From: Eggerthella timonensis | Lineage (GTDB): Bacteria; Actinomycetota; Coriobacteriia; Coriobacteriales; Eggerthellaceae | Assembly (NCBI RefSeq): GCF_900184265.1 | Contig: NZ_FXXA01000002.1 | Span: 3,850,489 to 3,914,488 of the forward strand | Direction: 5' to 3' | DNA length: 64,000 nucleotides | Part shown: piece after piece, positions 1 to 9,283 of the stretch | Layout: each line of letters starts with the position of its first letter | Position numbering within the stretch: the stretch's first letter is position 1 | Made by a program: the position numbers and the translations under genes | Notes under the pieces: model-generated | The model's input: only the letters and a program-made list of their open reading frames with translations | Told to the model about the DNA's origin: nothing | Database searches by the model: none

Positions 1-994
1 CCGCGCCGAGGGCCGAGTAGCAGTCCTTCACCGACTTCACGATGACCCGCACGGCGATGAGGTCGTAGATCTCGGAGAAGCCCTTGCCCTTCTTCGTCAT
101 CTTCTGGTAGATGGAGTAGAGGTGCTTCGGACGGCCCATGATCTGCGCTTGGATGTTCACCTTGTCCATCTCGTCGTGCAGGATGGAGATGATCTGGTCG
201 AGATAGCCCTCGCGCTCGGAGCGGCTCTCCGTCACCATGCGGCTGACCTGCTTGAACTTGTTGGGCTCGAGGTAGTAGAACGACAGGTCCTCAAGCTCCC
301 ACTTGATGTTGTTGATGCCGAGGCGGTGCGCGATGGGCGCGTAGATCTCCAGCGTCTCGCGCGCTTTGAAGATGCGGCGGTCCTCGCGCAGCGCGCCGAG
401 CGTGCGCATGTTGTGCAGGCGGTCGGCCAGCTTGATGACGATGACGCGGATGTCCTTGCTCATGGCCACGAACATCTTGCGGATGGTGGCGGCCTGCTCG
501 TCGGTGAGGCTCTCCACCTCGATGCGCGTGATCTTCGTCACGCCCTCTACCAGCTGCGCCACCTGCGCGTTGAACTCCTCTTCCACCTGGTCGCGCGTCA
601 CGCTCGTGTCCTCCACGGTGTCGTGCAAGAGCGCGGCGCACAGCGTTTCCACGTCCATGCGCAAATCGGCCAGGATGATGGCGACTTCCACGGGGTGCGC
701 CACGAACGGCTCGCCGCTTTTACGGCACTGCCCCTCGTGCGCTTCGCTCGCAAAGCGGAACGCCTTCGCCAGCATGGCCTCGTCGTCCTCGGAGAGGTAC
801 ACCGAGGTCAGGCGTTGCAGCTCGGCGAAGCGCTCTTCGGGCGTGCGCGGCTCCTGCGCGTCCTTCTTAGCCTCGGGCGCGAACGATTTCTCGGCCACAT
901 GGGGCCGGCCGAGCAGGTTGTCTTCCACGGTCTGCTTGTTCGACGTCGCCTCGGGTGCGCCGCCCAGCAGCTCCTCATGGTTGTTCTTGCCCAT
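1..994 (-). CDS. relA: RelA/SpoT bifunctional (p)ppGpp synthetase/hydrolase, 3' end outside window
   Basis: Makes and degrades the stringent-response alarmone (p)ppGpp in the cytoplasm. The gene runs off the left edge, so 331 residues are visible. The N-terminal HD hydrolase domain (about residues 75-200) carries the HDxxED motif at 124-129, which suggests hydrolase activity is kept. The start of the synthetase domain follows, with the RPKHLYSIYQKM block near residue 270. The ATG at 994 is chosen because GGGAGG lies six bases upstream. The gene lies 24 bp beyond the recJ-recQ fusion stop on the same strand, so the two may be cotranscribed. The catalytic synthetase centre and the TGS/ACT domains are beyond the window. 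The single Rel of Actinobacteria is usually bifunctional. Confidence 0.93.
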   Translation of the reverse strand, partial: MGKNNHEELLGGAPEATSNKQTVEDNLLGRPHVAEKSFAPEAKKDAQEPRTPEERFAELQRLTSVYLSEDDEAMLAKAFRFASEAHEGQCRKSGEPFVAHPVEVAIILADLRMDVETLCAALLHDTVEDTSVTRDQVEEEFNAQVAQLVEGVTKITRIEVESLTDEQAATIRKMFVAMSKDIRVIVIKLADRLHNMRTLGALREDRRIFKARETLEIYAPIAHRLGINNIKWELEDLSFYYLEPNKFKQVSRMVTESRSEREGYLDQIISILHDEMDKVNIQAQIMGRPKHLYSIYQKMTKKGKGFSEIYDLIAVRVIVKSVKDCYSALGA

Positions 995-1018
995 TGCTCC
1001 TCCCTTCAAGCGTGCGCG

Positions 1019-4000
1019 CTAGCGCGCGTCGCCCGCCGCGTCACCCGGCAAAATGGGGCGCGACACGCGTATATGGAGGGTAGCAGAATCGCTCTTCATC
1101 GCCCAGTCCCGGAATGCGTGGAACACCTCGCGCTCCCCCAAACCTTCACGGTACCGTACGCTGTCCGTCAACTCCACCTTGTCCTGCGTCTCCACCACGT
1201 GGATGGAGCGCGCCATGCCGCCCTCGCCGAACGCCGTGTGCGTCTCGATGAGGCCGAGCTCGCGGAACACGGCCACGCCGCAGGCCGCCGACGCGGGGCT
1301 GACGGGGAACGCGTCGGTGGTGGCCGCCTTCGCGAGGTCCGCGTTGCTCATGGCGAAGAACGCCTCGGAGCTCTCGCGCTGCAGGCTGCGCAGGCGGCGG
1401 TACACCTGCGCCAGGCAATCGTGGTCGGGGGTCATGTCGCGCAGGATGCGCTCGTTTAAGGAGCAGTCGCCGCGGTTGAACAGCAGGTGGATGCCCGCAG
1501 GCTTGCCGTCGCGGCCCGCGCGGCCGCTCATCTGGTTGAACTCGATCTCGTTGAACGGCAGGTGGTACAGCACCACGTGACGGATGTTGGGGATGTCCAC
1601 GCCCTCGCCGAAGGCGGACGTGGCCACGAGCACCGACAGCGCGTCGGTGCGGAACAGCTCTTCGATGCGCTTGCGCTCGGCGCGCGCGAGGCCGGCGTTG
1701 TAGAAGCCGATGAGGGGCGCCAGCTGCGGCACCCGCTTGCGCAGGGCGCGCGCCACGGCCACGGACTGCTCGCGCGAGTTCACGTAGATGACCGTCTTGT
1801 CGCCCGACGCGATGAGATTCGCCAGGTAGTCGTCGCGGTTCTTGAGGTTGCGCTGGTCGTCCACCTCGAGGTTGGGGCGCGACGCCGGATCGTACACGCA
1901 CGCGTCCACCGGCAGCTCGCGCTTGATGGCGGCGGCCACGTCGTCGTCGGCGGTGGCCGTGAGGGCGAGCACCGTAGGGGCTTCGCCGCCAGGTCCGGCC
2001 AGCTTCGCGATGGCGGAACCGATGGTGGCGTAGGCCACGCGCTGTCCCGCCTTCGCCAGCCCGATATGGTGCGCCTCGTCCACCACGACGAACCGCACGC
2101 GGCCCGTGGCGACGAACTCGTCGGCGTGCCACGCGAGGAACTCGGGCGTGGTCAGCGCGATGTCGTACGTGCCGTCGGCCAAGCCGGCGAAACCCTGGCG
2201 GCGTTCGTCGGGCGTGCTCTCGCCCGTGAGCGTGATCACGCCGATGCCGAACGAGTCGAGCGCTTCGCGCAGGTGGAAGGCCTGGTCGGCGATCAGGGCG
2301 CGCAGCGGGTACACGAACAGGCTGGCCTCGTGGTTCGCCAGCGCGCGCGTGGCGGCGTGCACCTGGAACGTGAGGGACTTGCCGCGGCCCGTGGCCATGA
2401 TGCCCAGCGTGGATCGGCCGGCGCGCAGGTGGTCGAGGATGGCGCGCTGCGCGTCGTGCAGCGGCCTGTCGCCGATGATGGCGCGCACGATCTCCTGCTC
2501 GAGCGCGGCGGGATCCTCCTGGGCCTTGCGTTCCCAACAGGCGCGGTTCGCGGCGCGGGCTGCCTCGTAGGCCTCCACGTCCTCGGGACGGTGCGGCGCG
2601 TTCGCGCACAGCTCCGCGTCGCTCGTGGCGTACAGGTCGGCCACGAAGCTGAGGTTCTCGGGGTTGAGGCACGCCTCCAGCGCGCCGCACGTGCGCGCGG
2701 GCGCGAGCGATTGCAGCATGGCCTTCACCGACTTGCGGCCGCGCCATTCGTCGATCTGCACCTCGAACGCCGCGTTCACCACGCTGTCGGTGCGCATGAG
2801 CGATTCGATGTCGGTGCAATGGAACATGATGCCCGACACGGTGGCGCGCCCGTCCGACAGCGTGCACGAGAAGTGGTTCTTCTCGGCGCCCACGGCGCGG
2901 CAGTTCGCCAGCATCACGTCGCGCGCGAGGTACACGGGCACGGGATGCTCCTGGCCGAACGGGGCCAGCTTGTCCAGCTGCGCCACGTTGTCCAGCGTGA
3001 GCTCGTCGAGGCTGACGCAGGCGTCGATCTTGACGAGCGGATGGAACGCGCCCTCGGGAAGCGCATCCATGTAGGCGCACAGGCGCTGCTCGAATTCGGG
3101 CAGCTTGTCGGCCGGCAGCGTGACGCCCACGGCTGCCTCATGGCCGCCGAAGCGCGTGAGCAGGTCCGACGCGCCTTCCACGGCCTTGAAGAGGTTCACC
3201 TGGCCCACGCTGCGGCCGCTGCCGCGCGCTTCGTCGCCGTCGATGGTGAACAGCAGGCTGGGCACGCCGTACGTGTTGACCAGGCGGCTTGCCACGATGC
3301 CCTTCACGCCCTCGTGCCAGCTCTCGCCCGACACCACGAGCGCGCGCTGGCCGTGGTAGATCTCGGCCGCCTGGGCCTTCGCGATCTCGGACAGCTCGGC
3401 CTCGATGGCGCGGCGCTGGTCGTTCACCGATTCCAGCTTGGCGGCCAGGCGGTTCGCCTCCTCGAAGTCATCGGTCATGAGCAGATCGAGCGCCAGCTGC
3501 GCGTCGCCCATGCGGCCGGCGGCGTTGAGGCGCGGAATGACCGAGAAGCTGAGGTTCGTGGCGCTGATGGGCTTGTCGGCAGCGCCGCTGGTGGCCAGCA
3601 ACGCGGCGATGCAGGGGCGCGGCGCGTCGTTCATGCGCGCGATGCCGTCGGCCACGAGGGCGCGGTTCTCGTCGCGCATGGGCATGAGGTCGGCCACCGT
3701 GCCCAGCGTGGCGAAGTCGGTGAAGTCGCGCCACAGGTGCGGCTGCCCCAAACGGCCGCCCAGCGCCTGCACGAGCTTGAGGGCGACGCCCACGCCCGCC
3801 AGGATGGAGCTCGGGCACGCCGGGTCGCACTTCGGATCGGCCACGGGCACGCCCTCGGGCACGAGATCGACCGGCTCGTGGTGATCGGTGATGGCCAGGC
3901 CGAGGCCCGCCTCCACCACGGCCGCTGCCTCCACCTTGCAGGCGATGCCGCAGTCCACCGTGACGATGAAGTCCGGGCCGAACGAGCACGCGCGCGTGAT

Positions 4001-4390
4001 GGCGGCCTCGGACAGCGCGTAGCCTTCGTCGAAGCGCAGCGGGATGAAGGGCGTAGCCTGCGCGCCGAAAGCGCGCAAACCGCGGGTGAGCACGGTGGTG
4101 GCCGAGATGCCGTCGAGGTCGAAGTCGCCGAACACGAGGATGTGGTCGCCGCGTTTGATGGCGGCTTCCAGCGCGTCGGCGACGTCGGACAGTCCCGGAA
4201 TGATGTAGGGGTCCAGCCAGTCGCGCTCGAGCGACGGCTCGAGGAAGCGATGGACGGCTGCGGGCTGGTCGATGCCGCGCGCGACGAGCGTCGCGGCGAT
4301 GAAGCGGGGCAGACCGAGTTCGCGTTCGAGGCGCACCACGGACGCGGGGTCGGCCGCTCTGATGTTGAACTGGGCAGACATGGCGCTCAT
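1019..4390 (-). CDS. recJ: RecJ-RecQ fusion: ssDNA exonuclease joined to RecQ-family helicase
   Basis: A single ORF of about 1120 residues joins two DNA-repair enzymes that are usually separate. Counting from the first in-frame ATG at 4435, the N-terminal half is RecJ: DHH motif I GDFDLDG at 103-109, motif II VDCG near 160, and DHH at 184-186, followed by a DHHA1-type region. The C-terminal half is a superfamily II helicase: Walker A GRGKS near 680, DEAHH near 783 and motif VI GRAGRDG near 968. RecQ unwinds duplex ends and RecJ degrades the 5' strand in RecF-type recombination, so the fusion would deliver both activities together. The start is uncertain: ATGs at 4435, 4399, 4390 and 4381 are in frame and none has a strong ribosome binding site. 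The Walker A is GRGKS instead of the usual GxGKS of RecQ, and no clear RecQ zinc motif or HRDC domain is seen. Confidence 0.9.
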   Translation of the reverse strand: MSAMSAQFNIRAADPASVVRLERELGLPRFIAATLVARGIDQPAAVHRFLEPSLERDWLDPYIIPGLSDVADALEAAIKRGDHILVFGDFDLDGISATTVLTRGLRAFGAQATPFIPLRFDEGYALSEAAITRACSFGPDFIVTVDCGIACKVEAAAVVEAGLGLAITDHHEPVDLVPEGVPVADPKCDPACPSSILAGVGVALKLVQALGGRLGQPHLWRDFTDFATLGTVADLMPMRDENRALVADGIARMNDAPRPCIAALLATSGAADKPISATNLSFSVIPRLNAAGRMGDAQLALDLLMTDDFEEANRLAAKLESVNDQRRAIEAELSEIAKAQAAEIYHGQRALVVSGESWHEGVKGIVASRLVNTYGVPSLLFTIDGDEARGSGRSVGQVNLFKAVEGASDLLTRFGGHEAAVGVTLPADKLPEFEQRLCAYMDALPEGAFHPLVKIDACVSLDELTLDNVAQLDKLAPFGQEHPVPVYLARDVMLANCRAVGAEKNHFSCTLSDGRATVSGIMFHCTDIESLMRTDSVVNAAFEVQIDEWRGRKSVKAMLQSLAPARTCGALEACLNPENLSFVADLYATSDAELCANAPHRPEDVEAYEAARAANRACWERKAQEDPAALEQEIVRAIIGDRPLHDAQRAILDHLRAGRSTLGIMATGRGKSLTFQVHAATRALANHEASLFVYPLRALIADQAFHLREALDSFGIGVITLTGESTPDERRQGFAGLADGTYDIALTTPEFLAWHADEFVATGRVRFVVVDEAHHIGLAKAGQRVAYATIGSAIAKLAGPGGEAPTVLALTATADDDVAAAIKRELPVDACVYDPASRPNLEVDDQRNLKNRDDYLANLIASGDKTVIYVNSREQSVAVARALRKRVPQLAPLIGFYNAGLARAERKRIEELFRTDALSVLVATSAFGEGVDIPNIRHVVLYHLPFNEIEFNQMSGRAGRDGKPAGIHLLFNRGDCSLNERILRDMTPDHDCLAQVYRRLRSLQRESSEAFFAMSNADLAKAATTDAFPVSPASAACGVAVFRELGLIETHTAFGEGGMARSIHVVETQDKVELTDSVRYREGLGEREVFHAFRDWAMKSDSATLHIRVSRPILPGDAAGDAR

Positions 4391-4524
4391 ACCTAACATG
4401 CGTGAATTCGAATAGTTCACGTTCCATTGTCCCACAATCGAGGTGCGGTGTCACCGGCAAAGGCGCGGGCGGCACACGCGACATGCACGAGAGATGCACC
4501 GAAAGTTTATTCGCCGAAAAGGCG

Positions 4525-4583
4525 TCAAATGAGAAAACAAGATTATGCCAAATGAGAAAACAAATTGAAGCCAAATGAGAAAA
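4525..4583 (+). repeat. Three direct repeats with exact 23-bp period over a promoter
   Basis: The unit YCAAATGAGAAAA occurs at 4525, 4548 and 4571, with starts exactly 23 bp apart. The first two copies extend to YCAAATGAGAAAACAA. The third copy fills the spacer between the -35 and -10 boxes of the downstream gene. The layout suggests an operator array for a protein that binds neighbouring sites, possibly the encoded ATPase itself. Confidence 0.8.
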
Positions 4584-4593
4584 TTCCTATACT
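4565..4593 (+). promoter_or_regulatory. Sigma-70 promoter of the AAA/DUF4143 gene
   Basis: TTGAAG at 4565-4570 and TATACT at 4588-4593 are separated by the optimal 17 bp. The GTG start lies about 35 bp downstream of the -10 box. The spacer coincides with the third CAAATGAGAAAA repeat, so a bound factor would compete with RNA polymerase. Confidence 0.7.
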
Positions 4594-4628
4594 CTCTTTA
4601 GCGTGAAGCGACGAAAGGATCGAAAGAC

Positions 4629-5891
4629 GTGAAAACCTACCTACCCAGAATCGCCGACGGCATGCTCGCTGATCGTCTCAAGCGCAAGGGAGCTGTGCAG
4701 ATCAAGGGTGCAAAATGGTGCGGAAAGACCGAAACGGCCAAGCAACAGGCGAAAAGCGTGCTGTATCTGCAAGACCCTGACGTCTACGAGCAGAACATGA
4801 GAGCGGCGCTCGTGAAACCCTCGCTCCTTCTTCGAGGCGATGAGCCACGCCTGATCGACGAATGGCAAATCGCTCCCCAGATATGGGATGCCGTGCGATT
4901 CGCCGTCGACCAAGATCCCGAGCCAGGACGATTCATACTCACCGGCTCCGCGGTTCCGGGCGAGCGTCCGCTGCACTCCGGCACCGGCCGATTCGCCTTT
5001 CTCACCATGCGACCCATGAGCCTGTTCGAATCGCAAGAGTCGAGCGGCGAGGTGTCGCTCGCCTGCCTATTCGACCCATCGACGCCGATCGAAGGCGTTT
5101 CGAGCCAAACCATCGAAGACATCGCCTTTCTCGCGTCCAGAGGCGGTTGGCCGGCATCGGTGCTCATCCCCAACAGGCACGCGGCACTCGCTACGGCGCG
5201 GGACTATGTAGAAACCATCTGCGAGGAGGATATTTCCCGCGTAGACGGCGTTTCCCGCAATCCCGACAAAGCACGCGCGCTGCTACGATCCTACGCACGA
5301 AACATCGCGACACAGGCGAGTGACGCAACCTTGCGCGAAGACATGAGCCCGGCGGGGGAAACGCTCTCGCAGCCCTCGCTGAGCAGGTATCTCGACGCAT
5401 TGACTGATATTTTCGTCATCGAGGAGCTGAGCGCATGGAATCCGCAGCTTCGCTCGAAAACCGCCGTGCGCACCTCCCCTACTCGATGCTTCGTCGATCC
5501 ATCTATCGGCGTCGCTGCGCTCGGAGCAAGCCCCGATCACCTGCTGCAGGATTTGCGCACCTTCGGGTTGCTCTTCGAGACGCTTTGTATCAGGGATTTA
5601 CGCGTATACGCCGATGCGCTTGGAGGGCGCGTGTTTCACTATCGCGACAAAAGCGGGCTCGAAGCGGATGCCGTCATCGTGTTGGACGATGGGCGATGGG
5701 GGCTCGTCGAAGTCAAGCTCGGAGACGCCTACGTCGACGAGGGGTCGAAGAACCTCCTTCTGCTTGCCGACAAAATCGACCAGCAAGCTATGGGGAGCCC
5801 CGCATTCCTCGCAGTCATCACCGCAGAAGGTTATGCCTACACACGCGATGATGGAGTGCACGTCGTTCCCATCGGATGCCTGAAGCCATAG
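4629..5891 (+). CDS. AAA family ATPase with DUF4143 C-terminal domain
   Basis: A 420-residue protein of the AAA_14/DUF4143 type. The Walker A is GAKWCGKT at 27-34, and a Walker-B-like LIDEWQ segment lies near 80. The C-terminal part (about 200-400) has the DUF4143 signatures, including the segment YRDKSGLEADAVI and the EVKLG motif, which resembles a nuclease-fold core. These proteins are common in gut bacteria; their substrate is unknown, and defence or nucleic-acid roles have been proposed. Translation starts at GTG 4629 with a weak AAAGGAT upstream. The gene stands alone between convergent or unrelated neighbours and has its own promoter with an operator-like repeat array. Confidence 0.85.
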   Translation: MKTYLPRIADGMLADRLKRKGAVQIKGAKWCGKTETAKQQAKSVLYLQDPDVYEQNMRAALVKPSLLLRGDEPRLIDEWQIAPQIWDAVRFAVDQDPEPGRFILTGSAVPGERPLHSGTGRFAFLTMRPMSLFESQESSGEVSLACLFDPSTPIEGVSSQTIEDIAFLASRGGWPASVLIPNRHAALATARDYVETICEEDISRVDGVSRNPDKARALLRSYARNIATQASDATLREDMSPAGETLSQPSLSRYLDALTDIFVIEELSAWNPQLRSKTAVRTSPTRCFVDPSIGVAALGASPDHLLQDLRTFGLLFETLCIRDLRVYADALGGRVFHYRDKSGLEADAVIVLDDGRWGLVEVKLGDAYVDEGSKNLLLLADKIDQQAMGSPAFLAVITAEGYAYTRDDGVHVVPIGCLKP

Positions 5892-6076
5892 CCTTCAATC
5901 AGATAATCCCTTCCCATCAGGAAAAACGATCGGTTCATACCTTTCGTGCTACAGCGGGGAACCCTTTCGTGCGATAGCCTGCGGCCCGGCAAGCGCATAG
6001 TGCATCCCGTTGGCAGCGATTGAGACGATCGCGCCGCAACCGAACAAGGCTAAGGGAACGGGAAAGGGAGAACGAC

Positions 6077-7645
6077 ATGACGAACGCAACCACACAGCAC
6101 GCACAGCACAACGGCCTCTCGAGGAGGAACTTCCTGAAAGGCGCCGGCATCGGCGCGGCGGGCCTGCTGGGCGCCACGGCGCTGAGCGCGTGCGCCGGCA
6201 ACGCTTCAGCGAAGACGGGCGACGGCTCTTGGGATAAGGAGACCGACGTCGTGGTGGTTGGCTCGGGCGCCGCGGGCGTATCCGCGGCCATGGAGGCGCT
6301 CGAGGCGGGCGCGCAGATCATCATGATCGAGAAGAGCAAGATGACCGGCGGCATCACCAGCGTGTGCGAGCAGTACTGCGCCTACGACTCCAAGCTGCAC
6401 CTTCCGCAGAACTTCGACGACGTGGAGGATAGCGCCGAGATCATGCTGGAGGACGCGATGCGCGTGTCGTACGGCACCGCCGACGAGGCGCTCGCGAAGG
6501 TGTACTGCGACAACTCGGCCGACAGCCTCGACTGGATGATCGACCACGGCTGCGAGTTCAAGGACACCCTGCGCGTGTCCGACGGCCGCCACGGCCAGGG
6601 CAAGTACATCCTGGCCACGCCGGGCGACCTCACCGTGAAGCTCTCGGCGGCCATCCAGGCGGCCGGCGGCGAGATCATGGCCGACACGCCCCTCACCGAG
6701 CTCGTGCGCGACGACGAGAGCGGCCGCATCGTCGGCGTCGTCGCCGACGACAAGCGCATCAAGGCGCGCAAAGGCGTGGTCATCTGCACCGGCCCCTGGT
6801 CGGACGACGACGTGCTGATTCCCCGTCACCTCAAGGCCGTGCCCGAGACCGTGCAGAAGTGCGCTGAGACGCTGGCCGCCTTCGGCATGCCCTACGGCCC
6901 CTACACCGGCGAGGCCATCCGCGCCGCGCAGAAGGTGGGTGCCTCGGTGCGCCACATGGAGTACATCATGTTCGATCCCTACTACTCGGTGCCCGAGGTC
7001 ATGGAGCAGAAGGTGGCGCCCGCCGGCGTGACGCGCGCGGTGAACCAGGTGCTGCTCACTCCCGAGGGCGTGCGCTTCACCGACGAGGGCCAATCGCGCG
7101 GCGACATCGCGCTCGACGTGATCGACCTGCCGGGCAACGTCTACTACCCCGTCATCGACGGCCGTCACGTTCCCGACGTCACGGGCTCGATGAAGTTCAC
7201 GGCCGACAAGCTCGACGAGTTCGTGGCGGGCGGCTTCATGGCGAAATCCGACACGCTCGAGGGCCTCGCCGCCGAGATGGAGAAGGTGTTCGGCATCCCG
7301 CAAGCCGCCTCGCTCGCCACCCTCGAGCGCTACAACGGGTTCTGCGAAACGGGCGTTGACGAGGAATTCGGCAAGGACCCGCACCACATGACGCCCATCG
7401 ACCAGGCCCCGTTCTACGCCGGCCCCGCCGAAACCTGCCGCGAGATCTACACGCACGGCGGCCTGGAAACCGACGCCGAAGCGCGCGTGGTGGACTTCGA
7501 CGGCGCCGTGATCCCCGGCTTGTACGCCGCAGGCATGTGCACGGGCGGCCCGCTGGGCAGCATCACCATCTCGGGAAACTGGCAGATGAGCTCCATCGTG
7601 TTCGGCCGCATCGCCGGCAAGAACGTCGCCGCCGAAACCGCCTAG
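6077..7645 (+). CDS. Tat-exported FAD-dependent fumarate-reductase-like flavoprotein
   Basis: A 522-residue flavoprotein of the FAD_binding_2 (fumarate/urocanate reductase) group. The N-terminus has the twin-arginine motif SRRNFLK, a hydrophobic stretch and a lipobox-like LSAC, so it is probably exported folded and may be lipid-anchored. The dinucleotide fold VVVGSGAAG follows at about 55-63, and the C-terminal THGGL/GPLGS segments match the FAD-binding end of the family. No FMN-binding or haem domain is present, so electrons must come from another protein. Eggerthellaceae carry dozens of such reductases acting on host, drug and dietary substrates; the substrate here cannot be read from sequence. 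The ATG at 6077 is chosen over an upstream in-frame start because GGGAG precedes it and the Tat signal then sits at the N-terminus. Confidence 0.88.
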   Translation: MTNATTQHAQHNGLSRRNFLKGAGIGAAGLLGATALSACAGNASAKTGDGSWDKETDVVVVGSGAAGVSAAMEALEAGAQIIMIEKSKMTGGITSVCEQYCAYDSKLHLPQNFDDVEDSAEIMLEDAMRVSYGTADEALAKVYCDNSADSLDWMIDHGCEFKDTLRVSDGRHGQGKYILATPGDLTVKLSAAIQAAGGEIMADTPLTELVRDDESGRIVGVVADDKRIKARKGVVICTGPWSDDDVLIPRHLKAVPETVQKCAETLAAFGMPYGPYTGEAIRAAQKVGASVRHMEYIMFDPYYSVPEVMEQKVAPAGVTRAVNQVLLTPEGVRFTDEGQSRGDIALDVIDLPGNVYYPVIDGRHVPDVTGSMKFTADKLDEFVAGGFMAKSDTLEGLAAEMEKVFGIPQAASLATLERYNGFCETGVDEEFGKDPHHMTPIDQAPFYAGPAETCREIYTHGGLETDAEARVVDFDGAVIPGLYAAGMCTGGPLGSITISGNWQMSSIVFGRIAGKNVAAETA

Positions 7646-7706
7646 CCCGCACGCCGCCCGCGAACTCGCGCACGAGGCTGCGCATTGCGGCTCCTCCCTC
7701 CCTCCT

Positions 7707-7742
7707 GCGAAGGCCGTCGGAATCCCCTCCGGCGGCCTTCGC
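7707..7742. terminator. Hairpin between convergent genes
   Basis: A 14-bp stem (GCGAAGGCCG with a G-U pair, then CGG) around an 8-nt loop lies between the convergent flavoprotein and luxR genes. There is no U-run, so it could stop or stabilise transcripts from either side. Confidence 0.5.
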
Positions 7743-7754
7743 CATGAAGGAACC

Positions 7755-9194
7755 CTATCGTCGCTGATGAATGGCGGTTTCCATGCGATCGATGAGGTCG
7801 AGCAGCTCCTGGCGCGAATGGACGCCGAGCTTCGCATAGGCGCGGCGCAGATGGGTCTTCACCGTATGCTCCGACAGCATGAGGTAGTCGGCGATGTAGC
7901 GCGCGCTGCGGCCCGACGAGAACTCGCCCACCACCTCGAACTCGCGCGCCGACAGGTCGTAGGTGTCGCGCAGCAGCTCGAGCGCTGCGGCGTTGAGCGA
8001 CTCGATGGACGCGGTTGGCTCGTTCATCTCGTCGGGCGCGTCCACGTAACCGCTCTCCTTGCTCTTCGCGAACAGCCACAGGTAGCTGAGGAACAGCAGC
8101 GCCACCGACGCGCCCAAAAGCCAGATGATGGCGGTCAGCGCGATGTCGAAATGCTGAGACGCGAGGAGGCCCACGTCGGTGGCCGCAAGCGCGCGACCGG
8201 CGGCGATGGACAGCTGCGATGCGCCCACCGCAAGACCCAGCAGGAAGAGCGACGGCAGCTTGCGCTCGTAGGCCTCGCTCGTGAACGCCATCCAGATGAG
8301 GCAGAAGAACGTGATGAGCAGCACCACCATGAGCGGTCCCGACCACGTGGTGTCGGCGGGGTTCGCGCTGCGGAACATGAGCACCGACATGAGCGCCAGG
8401 GCCGACACGGGATAGGCCACGTCGATGCTCGCCTTCTTCGGTCGCACGAGCACGAGCCCCAGACACAGCGTGAACGACACGACCACGCCGAGAATGGACG
8501 TGACCGCTGTTTGGGCGTAGTGCATCCCGCTCGCGATGTCCATCTGCACGACGAACCCGCACGACGCCGAGAACACGATGGCGCCTGCCACGGCGCGCTT
8601 CGTGCGCGCGGCGAGCTCCGCCATCGACGTGGCGGGCGCGTCTTGCGGCATCATCACCTTCGCTACCGATTCATCGGCGCGCATGCACGCGCCCAGCGCC
8701 ACGAGCGAAACCACGAGGGTCGCGAGGAACACGAGGTCGCGCCCGAGCGGGAACAGGGCCGTGCTCACCGGCACGAGCAACGTGTCCACCACGTAGCCGG
8801 CCGCGATCATGGGCAGCGCCCAACTGGGACGGTAGCTGGCGAACACCTGCATCCAACACAGGATGATGAGCGCCCACCCCACGCCGCCGGCAAGGGCCGC
8901 CACGAAGGGCACGACGCCGAGCGTCTCGGGGCTGGCGGCCAGCGCCACGCGCGCCACGAGCGCGCAGCAACCGCCCACGAACAGCGGCAATGCGCGGTCG
9001 AGGCGCCCGAGGTACGAGAGGATGGCCACGCTCAAGTACGTGATGCCTCCCGCCGCGACGCCCGCGACCGCGTACGGTTCGGGCGAGTACGGCCCCGTGC
9101 CCAGGTCGAGCAGCCGCGCGCCCTGCAGAAGCCCGAACCCCACGACGGCAACCGCCACGAGCAGCCGCGTCTTTTTTGCCGCATCCAGTTGCAC
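7755..9194 (-). CDS. LuxR-family regulator with multi-spanning membrane N-terminus
   Basis: A 479-residue protein. About twelve hydrophobic segments fill residues 10-385, and a cytoplasmic GerE/LuxR helix-turn-helix lies at about 412-470 (LSAREFEVV, ARYIADYLMLSEHTVKTHLRRAYAKL). No receiver or kinase domain is present, so the membrane part is presumably the sensor and the HTH acts from the membrane. This architecture is strongly expanded in Eggerthella, where such genes sit beside respiratory reductases and control them. The gene is convergent with the flavoprotein at 6077-7645 and next to a second copy of the same type. GTG at 9194 is used as start, with GAAAGGG about nine bases upstream. The signal sensed is unknown. 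Confidence 0.88.
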   Translation of the reverse strand: MQLDAAKKTRLLVAVAVVGFGLLQGARLLDLGTGPYSPEPYAVAGVAAGGITYLSVAILSYLGRLDRALPLFVGGCCALVARVALAASPETLGVVPFVAALAGGVGWALIILCWMQVFASYRPSWALPMIAAGYVVDTLLVPVSTALFPLGRDLVFLATLVVSLVALGACMRADESVAKVMMPQDAPATSMAELAARTKRAVAGAIVFSASCGFVVQMDIASGMHYAQTAVTSILGVVVSFTLCLGLVLVRPKKASIDVAYPVSALALMSVLMFRSANPADTTWSGPLMVVLLITFFCLIWMAFTSEAYERKLPSLFLLGLAVGASQLSIAAGRALAATDVGLLASQHFDIALTAIIWLLGASVALLFLSYLWLFAKSKESGYVDAPDEMNEPTASIESLNAAALELLRDTYDLSAREFEVVGEFSSGRSARYIADYLMLSEHTVKTHLRRAYAKLGVHSRQELLDLIDRMETAIHQRR

Positions 9195-9283
9195 GCCCGC
9201 ACGCCCTTTCCCCCGCCTTGGTTTCCTGCACGCAGTATACCGCGCCCCGTGGCGCGGCGGGGCGCGCCAAGAGCGCGTCCTCC

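Noticed and set aside
1487..4396. Long plus-strand open frame opposite recJ-recQ
   Set aside because: It is the antisense shadow of a high-GC gene; the translation is His/Arg/Val-rich with no domain, while the minus strand has clear RecJ and RecQ motifs.
4525..4583. CRISPR array
   Set aside because: Only three 13-16-bp units with about 10-bp gaps and a 23-bp period, placed on a promoter, with no cas genes.
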